DNA from: an uncultured Oscillospiraceae bacterium | GTDB taxonomy: Bacteria > Bacillota > Clostridia > Oscillospirales > Oscillospiraceae | DNA: 35,214 nt | Assembly (NCBI GenBank): GCA_934573945.1 | Contig: CAKTMQ010000005.1 | Span: 1-35,214, forward strand | Reading direction: 5' to 3' | Shown here: positions 1-7,447 of the stretch, in pieces | Layout: each line of letters opens with the position of its first letter | Numbering within the stretch: the stretch's first letter is position 1 | Position numbers and translations under genes: made by a program | The notes under the pieces: generated by a model | What the model saw: only the letters and a program-made list of their open reading frames with translations | Databases searched by the model: none | What the model was told of the DNA's origin: nothing

Positions 1-77
1 AAGAGAAACAGTACGACGATCAGGAACCAACCGGAACCCCAGCCGTCATTGTCCGCGCCGCGAGTGACGGCGGCGAT
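1..77. repeat. Terminal direct repeat, left copy (circle closure)
   Basis: These 77 bases are identical to 35138-35214. The reading frame of a gene continues cleanly through the join, with its ribosome site and start at 104-120. The overlap is therefore the artefact of assembling a circular molecule, and the true unit is about 35,137 bp. A length of 77 fits an assembler k-mer overlap (inference). Confidence 0.95.
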
Positions 78-104
78 ATCGGACAGGCTCATATTCTCGC
101 CCAT
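1..104 (-). CDS. N-terminal part of the junction-spanning membrane/Cys-rich protein
   Basis: This is the first 35 residues of a 201-aa protein whose remainder lies at 34636-35137. The start is ATG at 104, preceded by a GAAGGAG ribosome site about 8 bases upstream. The residues begin MGENMSLSDIAAV and run into a hydrophobic membrane stretch (about residues 26-40, WFLIVVLFLFMFGFG). Read alone, the right-hand part appears to start at an internal Met (35136). Closing the circle shows the true N-terminus and that the hydrophobic segment is a single predicted membrane helix near the N-terminus. See the 34636-35214 entry for the rest. Confidence 0.85.
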   Translation of the reverse strand, partial: MGENMSLSDIAAVTRGADNDGWGSGWFLIVVLFL

Positions 105-156
105 AGTGTGTTGCTCCTTCCATCAAAAATTATATGATAATCCGTGTCGACCCGGT

Positions 157-372
157 TTATCTCAAGAATTGCGCAAACATCTTTGCTTGCTCCTGCAAGT
201 TTGCAAACTGCTCTTTGCTCATTTGTCCGGAAGAAAGCAAGCGGTTGATCTCCGCCTCCGCCTTTTGCGGCGTCATGCCCGCCGCGAACTTGCGGAACTC
301 CGCCACCATTGCCAGAGGGTTATTCGGTCGACTTCTGCCACCGCTTAGCATCTGCATCATCGGGTTTGCCAC
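157..372 (-). CDS. Small protein of unknown function (71 aa)
   Basis: I do not recognise the family. The start is GTG at 372, with GGAGGAG seven bases upstream, so it is translated efficiently despite the GTG. The first 53 bases overlap the end of the upstream gene in another frame. The protein is helical and Met/Gln-rich; its C-terminal half (GQMSKEQFANLQEQAK) looks like a short helical hairpin. It sits between the P/Y/G-rich protein and the junction-spanning membrane protein, in a row of small genes separated from the lysis genes by a terminator. A short scaffold or partner for one of those neighbours is conceivable but unsupported. Confidence 0.7.
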   Translation of the reverse strand: MANPMMQMLSGGRSRPNNPLAMVAEFRKFAAGMTPQKAEAEINRLLSSGQMSKEQFANLQEQAKMFAQFLR

Positions 373-703
373 TCAGCATCTCCTCCAATCTTTTCACGCG
401 ATCTTCCAGGCCGTTGACATCCACCACCGGCGCGGGCTGGTACGGGGTTACCGAATACGGTGTCACCGTGGCGTACCCTGCGCCGTCCGTCGTCTTGAGC
501 CATACAATGGGGTCATGCTCGTCCATCAACAGAATGGAGCTGTTGGGAGCCATCCTGAACGCCTCTGCGCCTCCCTGACCGTTGACGCGGGTAACTTGCC
601 CCATAAACGCCTGCGGGCCTCCTGCGGCGTTCTGCGGGCCGCCAGCGGGGTATCCGTAAGGGTTGCTGTATCCCATCGGCTGGTAGGGATTGAAATATGC
701 CAT
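320..703 (-). CDS. Pro/Tyr/Gly-rich N-terminus protein with C-terminal coiled coil (127 aa)
   Basis: The function is not recognised. The first 30 residues are P/Y/G/N-rich (MAYFNPYQPMGYSNPYGYPA), as in adhesive or coat-type proteins. A compact middle region (residues about 34-90) has alternating hydrophobics and an MDEHDPIVWLKT segment, and the C-terminus (LEDRVKRLEEML) is a short coiled coil. The ATG at 703 has a near-perfect AAGGAGGT site. It is the first gene after the strong terminator at 731-782, so it probably begins a separately controlled cassette; I see no convincing consensus promoter in the 80-base gap. A virion-surface or host-surface role is a guess from composition and neighbours. 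Confidence 0.75.
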   Translation of the reverse strand: MAYFNPYQPMGYSNPYGYPAGGPQNAAGGPQAFMGQVTRVNGQGGAEAFRMAPNSSILLMDEHDPIVWLKTTDGAGYATVTPYSVTPYQPAPVVDVNGLEDRVKRLEEMLSGKPDDADAKRWQKSTE

Positions 704-730
704 GTCCGCACCTCCTTGTTGATAAAATCA

Positions 731-782
731 TAAAACAAAAAAGACCCAACAAAGGGCCTGAAAAAGGTCCCTGTTGGGTCTT
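731..782 (-). terminator. Rho-independent terminator after the late/lysis operon
   Basis: The outer stem is AAGACCCAAC (741-750) paired with GTTGGGTCTT (773-782). An inner AGGGCC/GGTCCCT stem is followed on the - strand by TTTTTTGTTTT. It stops leftward transcripts from the structural and lysis genes before the five-gene accessory cassette. Confidence 0.85.
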
Positions 783-786
783 TCTT

Positions 787-1026
787 TCACTTGTTGTTAA
801 CGGCGTCTGCGATTTTGCGGTAGCCTCTGCGCCTGCACTTCTTGACGTATTCCTGCGACGCGAAAAGCCGGTCGGCCACCTGCTGGCGGGATTTGCCCCG
901 CACGTCGCACTCAATGATGCAGTACGCCTCGTCGCCCGGCAGCTCCAGCCCGGCGATGAAACTCACCGCCCGTTGGGGTGCCATAGACTGCAGCTTTGCC
1001 CGGATATCACGATGTGTCGGATTCAT
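787..1026 (-). CDS. Small sigma-70 region 4-like HTH protein (79 aa)
   Basis: The C-terminal 45 residues follow the sigma-70 region 4 pattern: LPGDEAYCIIECDVRGKS, then QQVADRLFASQEYVKK and a basic RRRGYRKI recognition end. The length fits a stand-alone region 4-like regulator and not a full sigma factor. ATG at 1026 is preferred; GTG at 1038 is possible, and the ribosome site is weak for either (GTGGG). The gene lies after the endolysin and just before the late terminator. A role in late or cassette transcription is plausible, but without region 2 it cannot act as a normal sigma factor on its own. Confidence 0.65.
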   Translation of the reverse strand: MNPTHRDIRAKLQSMAPQRAVSFIAGLELPGDEAYCIIECDVRGKSRQQVADRLFASQEYVKKCRRRGYRKIADAVNNK

Positions 1027-1110
1027 GTTGCATCCCACGCCGTGAGCTTGCGGAGCTTGCGCGGAGACGGAGGACGGCGGATCGTAGCCTCACGCCTCGC
1101 TCAGATGTAC

Positions 1111-1803
1111 TTACACCTTGACAATGAACGCTCCCGGGAACTTGGCCCGCACGGCCTCAAGAAAAATATCCGCGTTGGTCTTTTCCTTAAACGCGCCTAC
1201 CTGCACCCGGTAAATCGTGCCCGAATCGGGCACCGGCTCCGGCCCTACGTCAAGCTGCTTGTCCGGCGCGATGTACGGAATGCCGAAGAACTCACACACG
1301 GCCTGACAGGTCTCCTCGGCGATGGCCTCCATGTTGTCGATCAGCCACTGCGCCTCCTCGGGGTTGTCGTGGAAACCGAACTCCGGCAGCACCGCGGGCA
1401 TGGTGGGTGCCCGCAGCTCATACAGGCGCGTGTCCTCGATGAGCCGCTCGGAGGTGCCGGGAGACATGGGGGCGATACGATCCTGAATCAGCTTACCGAT
1501 GGCGCGGCTCTTCTCGCTGGGGTAGCAGTGTACCCGCGTACCGGCCACCTTGCCGTTAAAGCCGTTGGTGTGCAGCGCGATGTGGAGATCGGCAGGCCAT
1601 GCGTTGGATGCGCTGACACGGTCGTACATGTTGCCGTACTGGGCGTTGATCACCTCGCAGCCGCAGCGCTTGAGCGCAATTTCCAGATAATCCGCGCAGC
1701 GATCCATCTGCTCCTTCTCGTTGGTGGTGTGGCCGTTCCACAGCGCTTCGCTGGCGTAGACGTTACTGGCCCGGTCTTCCGGGCTGAGAAAGATGTTAGG
1801 CAT
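1111..1803 (-). CDS. Endolysin: Amidase_3-type N-acetylmuramoyl-L-alanine amidase with C-terminal SPOR-like segment (230 aa)
   Basis: It cuts the amide bond between muramic acid and the peptide stem of peptidoglycan to release phage. Residues 1-175 fit the Amidase_3 fold: NIFLSPEDRASN at the N-terminus, Glu29 in place of the usual second zinc ligand region, His78 in ALHTN, and the catalytic Glu141 in PEFGFHDNP. The first strand has SPED where many relatives have DPGHGG, as in a phage subgroup. The tail (about residues 195-230, IYRVQVGAFKEKTNADIFL) is SPOR-like and would bind cell-wall glycan. ATG at 1803 is chosen because AAAGGGTG lies about seven bases upstream; GTG at 1812 would sit on that site. 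It overlaps the holin end by eight bases. Confidence 0.9.
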   Translation of the reverse strand: MPNIFLSPEDRASNVYASEALWNGHTTNEKEQMDRCADYLEIALKRCGCEVINAQYGNMYDRVSASNAWPADLHIALHTNGFNGKVAGTRVHCYPSEKSRAIGKLIQDRIAPMSPGTSERLIEDTRLYELRAPTMPAVLPEFGFHDNPEEAQWLIDNMEAIAEETCQAVCEFFGIPYIAPDKQLDVGPEPVPDSGTIYRVQVGAFKEKTNADIFLEAVRAKFPGAFIVKV

Positions 1804-2086
1804 TCTCGTCACCCTTTGCCAGCTGCTTGCCGATCTGATTGACGCCGGTAGCGGTCAGGCCGGACATAATACCCACAGCGGTGGCCGTGAAGTAGTCCTG
1901 CGCGGGGAATTCCGGCATGCCGCACAGCAGCGCCAGTGCGCCGATCACGCCGCCGCACACGCCGCAGATGATGGGAATCCACTTGTCGGCCAGAGGGCTG
2001 GCCTTGACGATCATGCCGATCAGATAGCAGATCACGATGATAGCGGCCACAGTGGCCACGCCGATGGTGTTGATAGTCTCGTTCAT
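1796..2086 (-). CDS. Phage holin (96 aa)
   Basis: A membrane protein that permeabilises the host membrane so the endolysin reaches the wall. Hydrophobic segments lie at about residues 8-28, 36-55 and 68-80, and the end is charged and hydrophilic (GKQLAKGDENA). The ATGVNQIGKQL motif near the C-terminus is typical of a clostridial phage holin family (Phage_holin_5_2-like, from memory). The ATG at 2086 has AAAGGAATT about eight bases upstream. It overlaps the amidase start, giving the usual holin-endolysin pair. Confidence 0.88.
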   Translation of the reverse strand: MNETINTIGVATVAAIIVICYLIGMIVKASPLADKWIPIICGVCGGVIGALALLCGMPEFPAQDYFTATAVGIMSGLTATGVNQIGKQLAKGDENA

Positions 2087-2122
2087 GATGTAATTCCTTT
2101 CCGGCTTATAGCCTGTCCATAT

Positions 2123-2440
2123 TTACAGCTTTGCCACCTGATTGGCGGCAAGCCGCTGTACAAATGCGTCATACTCCGCTTCTGCCTGCCGCGCCGCTTG
2201 GCGGGCACGCTCGACGTTGCCGTTGTTGTGACCGCCCGTCAGAGCGTTGGCCGTCACCACGCATAGCTGCAATGTGGCGGAGTTCATTGCCATTGCAAGG
2301 CGGGTTTCCTCGGCCCGCTGCTGCTCATGGCGTTTTAGTGTCTCTTCGCGCTTCTTGGCTCGCTTGCGGTCTTTCGCCGCCACTGCTTCTACCACAGCCA
2401 CCACGATAGCGCTGATGGCGGGAATAATATACTGCCACAT
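2123..2440 (-). CDS. Small membrane-anchored coiled-coil protein next to holin (105 aa)
   Basis: An N-terminal membrane helix (residues about 3-22, YIIPAISAIVVAVVEAVAA) is followed by a highly charged coiled coil (KRAKKREETLKRHEQQ) and an Ala/Gln-rich helical C-terminus. ATG at 2440 is preferred over 2461: it lies just after the stop of the upstream gene (TGATATG) and has GGGAGGTGG at the right distance. The position between fibre-associated genes and holin suggests a lysis accessory (second holin, antiholin or spanin-like), but no diagnostic motif is visible. It could also be a small tail-associated protein. Confidence 0.75.
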   Translation of the reverse strand: MWQYIIPAISAIVVAVVEAVAAKDRKRAKKREETLKRHEQQRAEETRLAMAMNSATLQLCVVTANALTGGHNNGNVERARQAARQAEAEYDAFVQRLAANQVAKL

Positions 2441-2441
2441 A

Positions 2442-2846
2442 TCAAACCACCTCCCAGCCATACACCCCCGGCGTCCATGCGTTATTGTCGACGGTAGACT
2501 GCCAAGTTTTCCCCTGATATGTCACCTTATCCCCCTTCATGTAGGGGTTGGTGCTCTCAGGCTGCTGCCACTCGGGGATCACGGTCGGGTCGGGGATCAG
2601 CACCTTCGCCCACAGGCTGACAGCGGCCTCCGGTATCCAGTCCCCCTGCGAGGTGTGCCCCTGTAAGCACTTGTACAGCACGCCGCCGTACAAGCACCTG
2701 TCACCGGCAGTGTAGGCCACGCTGTCGCTGCTCCACGGACGATAGATCATCGGTGCTTTTGCCGCCTGTTCATCGGTAAGAACAGCCGCAGCCGCGTCCA
2801 TGCTGGCGCGAAGTGCCTTGGCCTGTTCCAGAATGTCAGTTCTCAT
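2442..2846 (-). CDS. Fibre-associated protein with tandem carbohydrate-binding (CBM5/12-like) modules (134 aa)
   Basis: After a helical N-terminus (residues 1-35) come two short chitin-binding-like modules. The first is about residues 45-80 (VAYTAGDRCLYGGVLYKCLQ, then HTSQGDWIPEAAVSLW). The second is about residues 98-134 (YMKGDKVTYQGKTWQS, then NAWTPGVYGWE). The aromatic pattern Y..GD.V.Y.G..Y....H.S...W.P....W is the CBM5/12 signature. It probably binds cell-surface glycan as part of the adsorption apparatus. ATG at 2846 has GGAGGAATGAT upstream, which overlaps the previous stop codon; the downstream gene starts directly after this one. Confidence 0.8.
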   Translation of the reverse strand: MRTDILEQAKALRASMDAAAAVLTDEQAAKAPMIYRPWSSDSVAYTAGDRCLYGGVLYKCLQGHTSQGDWIPEAAVSLWAKVLIPDPTVIPEWQQPESTNPYMKGDKVTYQGKTWQSTVDNNAWTPGVYGWEVV

Positions 2847-2847
2847 A

Positions 2848-3210
2848 TCATTCCTCCGTTTCGATACCAAGGATTTTCAGCGCAGCTTTGTACTGCACCG
2901 CCTCCGCAGACGTTGGCTCTACAGGGGCAGGAGGCGGCAGGTTTGCCACGTCCTCTGCGATTTCCGCCTCACTACGCAGCGCGCAAGCGCCGCCCTCGTA
3001 CTTATACCGGGGGATACCATCTTCTGTGTAAAGCTGGTCGAAGTAGTGAGCCTGACAGAGGTTGTACTTATCTCCGTACCCCTCGTCTACATACGTCCAC
3101 TTGTCGATGCTGTCAATGTTGCCCATGGTGTAGCCGCCCTCGCAGCGCAGCACCCGGTTACGCTCGTCCAGTAGGACGTAGACCTTTGATTTTGAAATTT
3201 CGGTATTCAT
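2848..3210 (-). CDS. Tail-fibre-associated protein (120 aa)
   Basis: The family is not recognised with certainty. It is a mixed, Tyr-rich protein (KYNLCQAHYFDQLYTEDGIP) with a proline linker near residue 91 and a C-terminal helix YKAALKILGIETEE. That terminal motif recurs in the gene on the far side of the fibre (5234-5608, YRLALEELGINTEE). Similar small proteins lie beside fibre genes in many clostridial siphophages and are presumed baseplate or fibre accessories. ATG at 3210 has AAGGAGGGG upstream. The last codons supply the ribosome site of the next gene. Confidence 0.7.
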   Translation of the reverse strand: MNTEISKSKVYVLLDERNRVLRCEGGYTMGNIDSIDKWTYVDEGYGDKYNLCQAHYFDQLYTEDGIPRYKYEGGACALRSEAEIAEDVANLPPPAPVEPTSAEAVQYKAALKILGIETEE

Positions 3211-3221
3211 GGTGCCCCTCC

Positions 3222-5237
3222 TTACAGTTCAGAAGAAAAGAACGCGGTCTGAAAGTTTCCACCTTCGCGCTTGACCAGTTGCCCGTCCGTCAGTCCGTGA
3301 GAGTTTTTCGCAGCTCGCACGCTAATACTACCAGGAGTGCTCATATTGCAATCAAACGTGAAACCGGCCTGATCAACTCCGGATACTCTCTGCACTGCGA
3401 GCGCCCCAGATGGATCAAGTATGGCAGGTGTGGTGCGCATTGTAGATGGTATTGGCACGGTGAAAAATAGGGCAGTTCCGGAATAGTAGCTGGCTCGCAC
3501 TCTTGTCCAGTTGTTAATTGGGATCAAATACCTCTGGCACGCCGCCAGTTGATCGCTGAACCTCGGAATCTCGTTCAATACCCACACGCCGTTTTCCTTG
3601 TGTGCCAGCGTCTGCTGGGAGCCGAGTTCGAGTTTGATTGCCTTGACTACAAAATAGTTGTTGTTATCTTCCGCACGGTTGAAGAACTGGATACCGACTC
3701 CCTGCACTCCCATTGTACTATCCGCTGTAAACGTCCATGAAAACAACCCTGTCCCCAGAATTAGGGGGCCACCCTTTTCGCCTTGTCTCAACTGGACTCC
3801 AGCTGTAGTTGTGTTTTCCAGAATCAGCGCGGAAATCGTATACTGTTCTCCTATTATAGGATTCTCAAAAAGCTGCTGAAGAGCATAGTTTAGCCTGGCC
3901 GCCGAATTGCATGTCACCTTAATACTGCCGGTTTGGATTGACAACGAATAATTCAAAAGGTTCCACCGGTCAATGCAGCCCCTAACGTTCACATACCCCA
4001 ATATATCAGTTCCGATCGGAGTGATGTAAGTCTCGCTGCCTACTTTGACTTGCGGATAAAGCTGCCCATCAGAGCTCAAGTACCCAATCACGGTAGCGGT
4101 CGATGATAAGACACCGGATTGCGTAGAGCTTCCCGGCACAAAATATGACGTTCCTGCCGGGACAATATGCCCGCCCCTCTGATTGACCGGATTGCCGAAG
4201 TACCAGTTGTCCAGCAGATTTGGGTTACAGGGGAACGCTTTGGTAGCGATGGTGTTGCCGGTGATGGAAATGTTATCGCCGGGGGTCAAGGGCGGCTGCG
4301 CGCCGACCATCTCCGCCGTGTAGTCCCCCTCCTGAGGGACAACGGCACCGGTTCGGCCATTGAAGCTATCTACCTTGTCACCGACAATGGCCTGCGCTTG
4401 ATCCTTGTAATATTTCGCATTATTGTGGTAGGCGGGGTCGGTGGATGGTACATCGGCGCCATTCCGCTTGCCAACGGCCCACGCTTCGGCGTCATCTGCA
4501 TCCTGCATGGCCGCTGCGGCGGCCCGAGTGGCCCCCTGTGCGTCCTGAGATGCAGAAGTGGCAGAAGATGCGGCGGATTCCTTGGCGGACTGTGCGGCTC
4601 CCTGTGCCGATTCCGCGGCTGCTTTGGCGGAGATCGCCGAAGTTGCTGCACTTGAAGCCGTCTGCGCAGACTGGGAGGCGCTTTGCGCAGACGAGGCGGC
4701 TGCCGCCTGGCTTTGAGACGCCGAGGATGCCGCCTCGGTCGCCTGCTGGGCCGCCTGTACAGCCTGGTCGGCCTTGGCACCAGCCTCAACTGCTGCGGCG
4801 ATCTGAGAGGACAAGACATTGTAATAATCGCTGCTGATGATCTTGGCATCTGCATAGGCCGATGGCTCGACCTCCACGCGGAAACGGAAGGTGGCCAGTT
4901 TTTCGGCCTGCTGCTTTTCTCCGCCGCCGTAAATGTCGATCTGAGCTTTGACGGCACCCGCTACAGCCAGCATCTGCGCTGCCACAGGCGCTGTTACTAC
5001 ATTGCCGGAGTAACTGACCTTCTGTCCGCCCTCGGTGGTGTCATAGAGACCGCCTGTTCCGTCTGGCTTGCCGAAGCGCACCATGCAGACGCACTCGCTG
5101 GGGATGGAAAACGGCTGAGCTCCGTCCCACAGAGAGGCCTTGATCGTTCGCGTGTTGGCATCGTCCTGCGCCATTCGCAGCGTCGGCAGGGCGATAGACT
5201 CGGACAAGTTCAGTGCCACCGTCTGGTTGATGTTCAA
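3222..5237 (-). CDS. Receptor-binding tail fibre with BppU-like N-terminus (671 aa)
   Basis: The modular order is that of a baseplate-attached fibre. An N-terminal beta domain (about 1-135) resembles the BppU/DUF2479 baseplate-attachment domain. An Ala/Ser/Gln-rich stalk (about 150-255) is of the kind that forms a trimeric coiled coil. A FNGRTGAVVPQEGDYTAEMV repeat motif follows near residue 295. The C-terminal head (about 340-671) begins NPNLLDNWYFGNPVNQRG, a signature of fibre tips. It recognises the host surface. The start is TTG at 5237 (TTGA overlap with the upstream stop) with GAGGAGGTGG upstream. No reverse transcriptase or template repeat is present, so the tip is not diversified by a retroelement here. 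Confidence 0.9.
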   Translation of the reverse strand: MNINQTVALNLSESIALPTLRMAQDDANTRTIKASLWDGAQPFSIPSECVCMVRFGKPDGTGGLYDTTEGGQKVSYSGNVVTAPVAAQMLAVAGAVKAQIDIYGGGEKQQAEKLATFRFRVEVEPSAYADAKIISSDYYNVLSSQIAAAVEAGAKADQAVQAAQQATEAASSASQSQAAAASSAQSASQSAQTASSAATSAISAKAAAESAQGAAQSAKESAASSATSASQDAQGATRAAAAAMQDADDAEAWAVGKRNGADVPSTDPAYHNNAKYYKDQAQAIVGDKVDSFNGRTGAVVPQEGDYTAEMVGAQPPLTPGDNISITGNTIATKAFPCNPNLLDNWYFGNPVNQRGGHIVPAGTSYFVPGSSTQSGVLSSTATVIGYLSSDGQLYPQVKVGSETYITPIGTDILGYVNVRGCIDRWNLLNYSLSIQTGSIKVTCNSAARLNYALQQLFENPIIGEQYTISALILENTTTAGVQLRQGEKGGPLILGTGLFSWTFTADSTMGVQGVGIQFFNRAEDNNNYFVVKAIKLELGSQQTLAHKENGVWVLNEIPRFSDQLAACQRYLIPINNWTRVRASYYSGTALFFTVPIPSTMRTTPAILDPSGALAVQRVSGVDQAGFTFDCNMSTPGSISVRAAKNSHGLTDGQLVKREGGNFQTAFFSSEL

Positions 5238-5608
5238 GAGACCACCTCCTCGGTATTTATGCCAAGCTCTTCCAACGCAAGGCGGTACTGCTCGGCCTCG
5301 CGGCGCGAGGATTCCAGCGCTTGAGCCGTATCCGGCTCCGCAAAGGGCCTACGCATCGTGACACGAACTGATTCACTGCCGAGAGAGATGCCGACGCATA
5401 CGGTGTACCCCTCTCTTACAACGGTCTCTGAGCCGTCCTCAAACGTGATTTTTTCCGTCTTCTTTTCATCTCCGAAAAGGCGAGCCGCCTTCACGACCGT
5501 GATGCCGGGGACATCGATGTATTGCAGGCCGACGCTGGCTGCATAGCCGAAGAAATCGCAGGGCAGCACCGTCCCGTCGGCAAGGGCTACAGTTGGGTTT
5601 TGAGCCAT
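5234..5608 (-). CDS. Baseplate/fibre-associated protein (124 aa)
   Basis: It lies between the tail-associated lysin (Tal) and the fibre. The first 75 residues form a beta-rich domain (NPTVALADGTVLPCDFFGYA) and the C-terminal 40 residues a helix ending YRLALEELGINTEEVVS. That ending matches the tail of the 2848-3210 protein, so the two fibre-flanking proteins share a C-terminal module. The function is unknown; a baseplate accessory or fibre chaperone is the contextual inference. ATG at 5608 has GGAGGTACGCCT upstream. The stop overlaps the fibre TTG start. Confidence 0.7.
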   Translation of the reverse strand: MAQNPTVALADGTVLPCDFFGYAASVGLQYIDVPGITVVKAARLFGDEKKTEKITFEDGSETVVREGYTVCVGISLGSESVRVTMRRPFAEPDTAQALESSRREAEQYRLALEELGINTEEVVS

Positions 5609-5620
5609 AGGCGTACCTCC

Positions 5621-7447
5621 TTATTTCGTGCCGAGCACATACGTCGGCAAATTTGAGCTCTGATAAAGCGTGAGCGGGTTTGAGAAGCTTTTAAAGCGAA
5701 ACTCCGTCGTAATCTTGAAGTTATCGGCCGTCAAGTCATGGGCGGAACCGGTGCCGGCCAGAATGCTGTTGGCGGTGATGCCTTCCGCAATCAGATTTTG
5801 AAGGCTCGTAGAACACGTTGTCTGCTTAACGCTTCCGCTGCTTAGGTGGCGATTCACAATGGCGTCCGTCGCCACATTGGCGCCCTCCACCGCATAGTTG
5901 CCCAGCTTGCTGTTGACCACCGCGCCATCCGCCAGATAGGCGCCTTTCAGAGATCCGGAATTGATATTGTCCGCATTCAGATTCTTGACGTTGATCTGAT
6001 CGGCGTCGATGCTGCCGCCGACGATCTTGTCCGCCGAGAACGTCCCATCCACGTTGGCGGCCTTGACGTGCAGACTCTCGGCATTGATCTGGTTGGCGGT
6101 CAGCTGGCCCAGCACATTAGCTGCGTACACCTGCAAGCCGTCGGCCGTGACGAATTTGCCGACAATGGAACCATCTTGGGTAATGGCGGTTTCGTATGGG
6201 CCGTTGACGCCGTTTCTCGAGAAGCCAAGGCCTCCCAAGTTCCAGCGCCAGACGTTCTTAGCGGTGGACATCTCCGGGGAATCCATAATCAGCTGCTCTT
6301 TTGCTTGCCCGCTGTCGTTGCGCTTGAATACCACATAGCCGCCGCCGGCCCCGGTGATCCAACCGGTGGCGTTAAGGATTGCTTTCTGCATGGCCTGCGT
6401 GGTGGGCATTGAACTAATGTCCAGTGCCTGACCGGCAATCGTGTCCGCAATGCTGGCTCGGATGTCTCCGATCTCTACCGAATCGTATCGGCCGCGCAGC
6501 ACGTCAAAGGTGGTCTTTACGACCTTCGCCCGGGTGCTGATACCCATGCGAGGGAAGACGACGGAAACGGTGTCGCACAGATCCAGGCGCTCGCCGCCCA
6601 GCTGCACGAAAGACAGGCTCAGCGATACGCGAGGGACGCCGACCTTGTTGTCGGCGATGTAGTACCGTGCCGACGTGCGCAGCTGATCCGCGGTGGGAGG
6701 GCTCTCAAACGCGGAGGACAGATCCAGCGGCAGGATTCTGGTGAAGTCGAACGTGCCAGGGACGGCAATTATTTTCTCCGGCAGCGCCACCGTCGTTTCC
6801 TCGTTGGTCCAATAGGGGTACACCGCGGTGTAGACGGCTGCGCAGTTGGCGTCCTGCTCAAGCGTAGTGATGTTCTTGCCGTACCGCAGCGTTACGCCGC
6901 GGTCGGCGCCGCGCTGACCCCACAGGCGGACGGCGAAGCGGTCGAACTCGTACTCTCCGCCAAACACGTCCAGTATGCTGCCGCGGATCCCGCCAAGCAG
7001 AGACCGGACAGAGAGAGGCAGCGTACTGGAGATTACCTGAGTACCCGTTTTGTCGGTCCAGAAGCTGAAGCCGTTGTCGGCCGGAATGGCGCTGCTGCCG
7101 ATTGCAGAAAACGCGCCGGAGATCCCCTGCGCCGAGAACGGCGGCATGGCCACGCCGGACAGGTCGTAGCTGATGTGCTGGGCGAAGACCGTCACCAGGC
7201 CGCCCATGGGGCGCGTGATGCGGTAGACCCGGAACGGCTGCGGCCTTCCGTCCGGGCTCGACTTGGCCAGAATGATGGACCTGTAGCCGATATCGGCGTA
7301 GTGCAGCCCGGATACCGGGTACTGCATCGTCAGCTCGTAGCTGCCGTTGCGCTGCTCCGACACGAGACAGGACGCCGCATCGGCCAGCGCGCCCAGCCCG
7401 TTGTCCGCGAATTCGCGTTCGGCTGGCGGATAGAGAACAGGCCTCAT
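5621..7447 (-). CDS. Tail-associated lysin / baseplate hub protein, Tal family (608 aa)
   Basis: Residues 1-370 fit the siphovirus tail protein with an endopeptidase-type (gp27-like) hub fold: SYELTMQYPVSGLHYADIGY near the N-terminus and RYGKNITTLEQDANCAAVYT in the middle. After about residue 440 comes a repetitive beta-helical extension (GQLTANQINAESLHVKAANV, then similar DADQINVKNLNADNI units) that probably carries the fibre. No obvious peptidase catalytic motif is visible. ATG at 7447 overlaps the Dit stop (ATGA) with GAGGTGG upstream. The order tape measure-Dit-Tal-fibre is the standard one. Confidence 0.9.
   Translation of the reverse strand: MRPVLYPPAEREFADNGLGALADAASCLVSEQRNGSYELTMQYPVSGLHYADIGYRSIILAKSSPDGRPQPFRVYRITRPMGGLVTVFAQHISYDLSGVAMPPFSAQGISGAFSAIGSSAIPADNGFSFWTDKTGTQVISSTLPLSVRSLLGGIRGSILDVFGGEYEFDRFAVRLWGQRGADRGVTLRYGKNITTLEQDANCAAVYTAVYPYWTNEETTVALPEKIIAVPGTFDFTRILPLDLSSAFESPPTADQLRTSARYYIADNKVGVPRVSLSLSFVQLGGERLDLCDTVSVVFPRMGISTRAKVVKTTFDVLRGRYDSVEIGDIRASIADTIAGQALDISSMPTTQAMQKAILNATGWITGAGGGYVVFKRNDSGQAKEQLIMDSPEMSTAKNVWRWNLGGLGFSRNGVNGPYETAITQDGSIVGKFVTADGLQVYAANVLGQLTANQINAESLHVKAANVDGTFSADKIVGGSIDADQINVKNLNADNINSGSLKGAYLADGAVVNSKLGNYAVEGANVATDAIVNRHLSSGSVKQTTCSTSLQNLIAEGITANSILAGTGSAHDLTADNFKITTEFRFKSFSNPLTLYQSSNLPTYVLGTK

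Noticed and set aside
3222..4300. Diversity-generating retroelement acting on the fibre tip
   Set aside because: No reverse transcriptase or template repeat was found anywhere in the circle.
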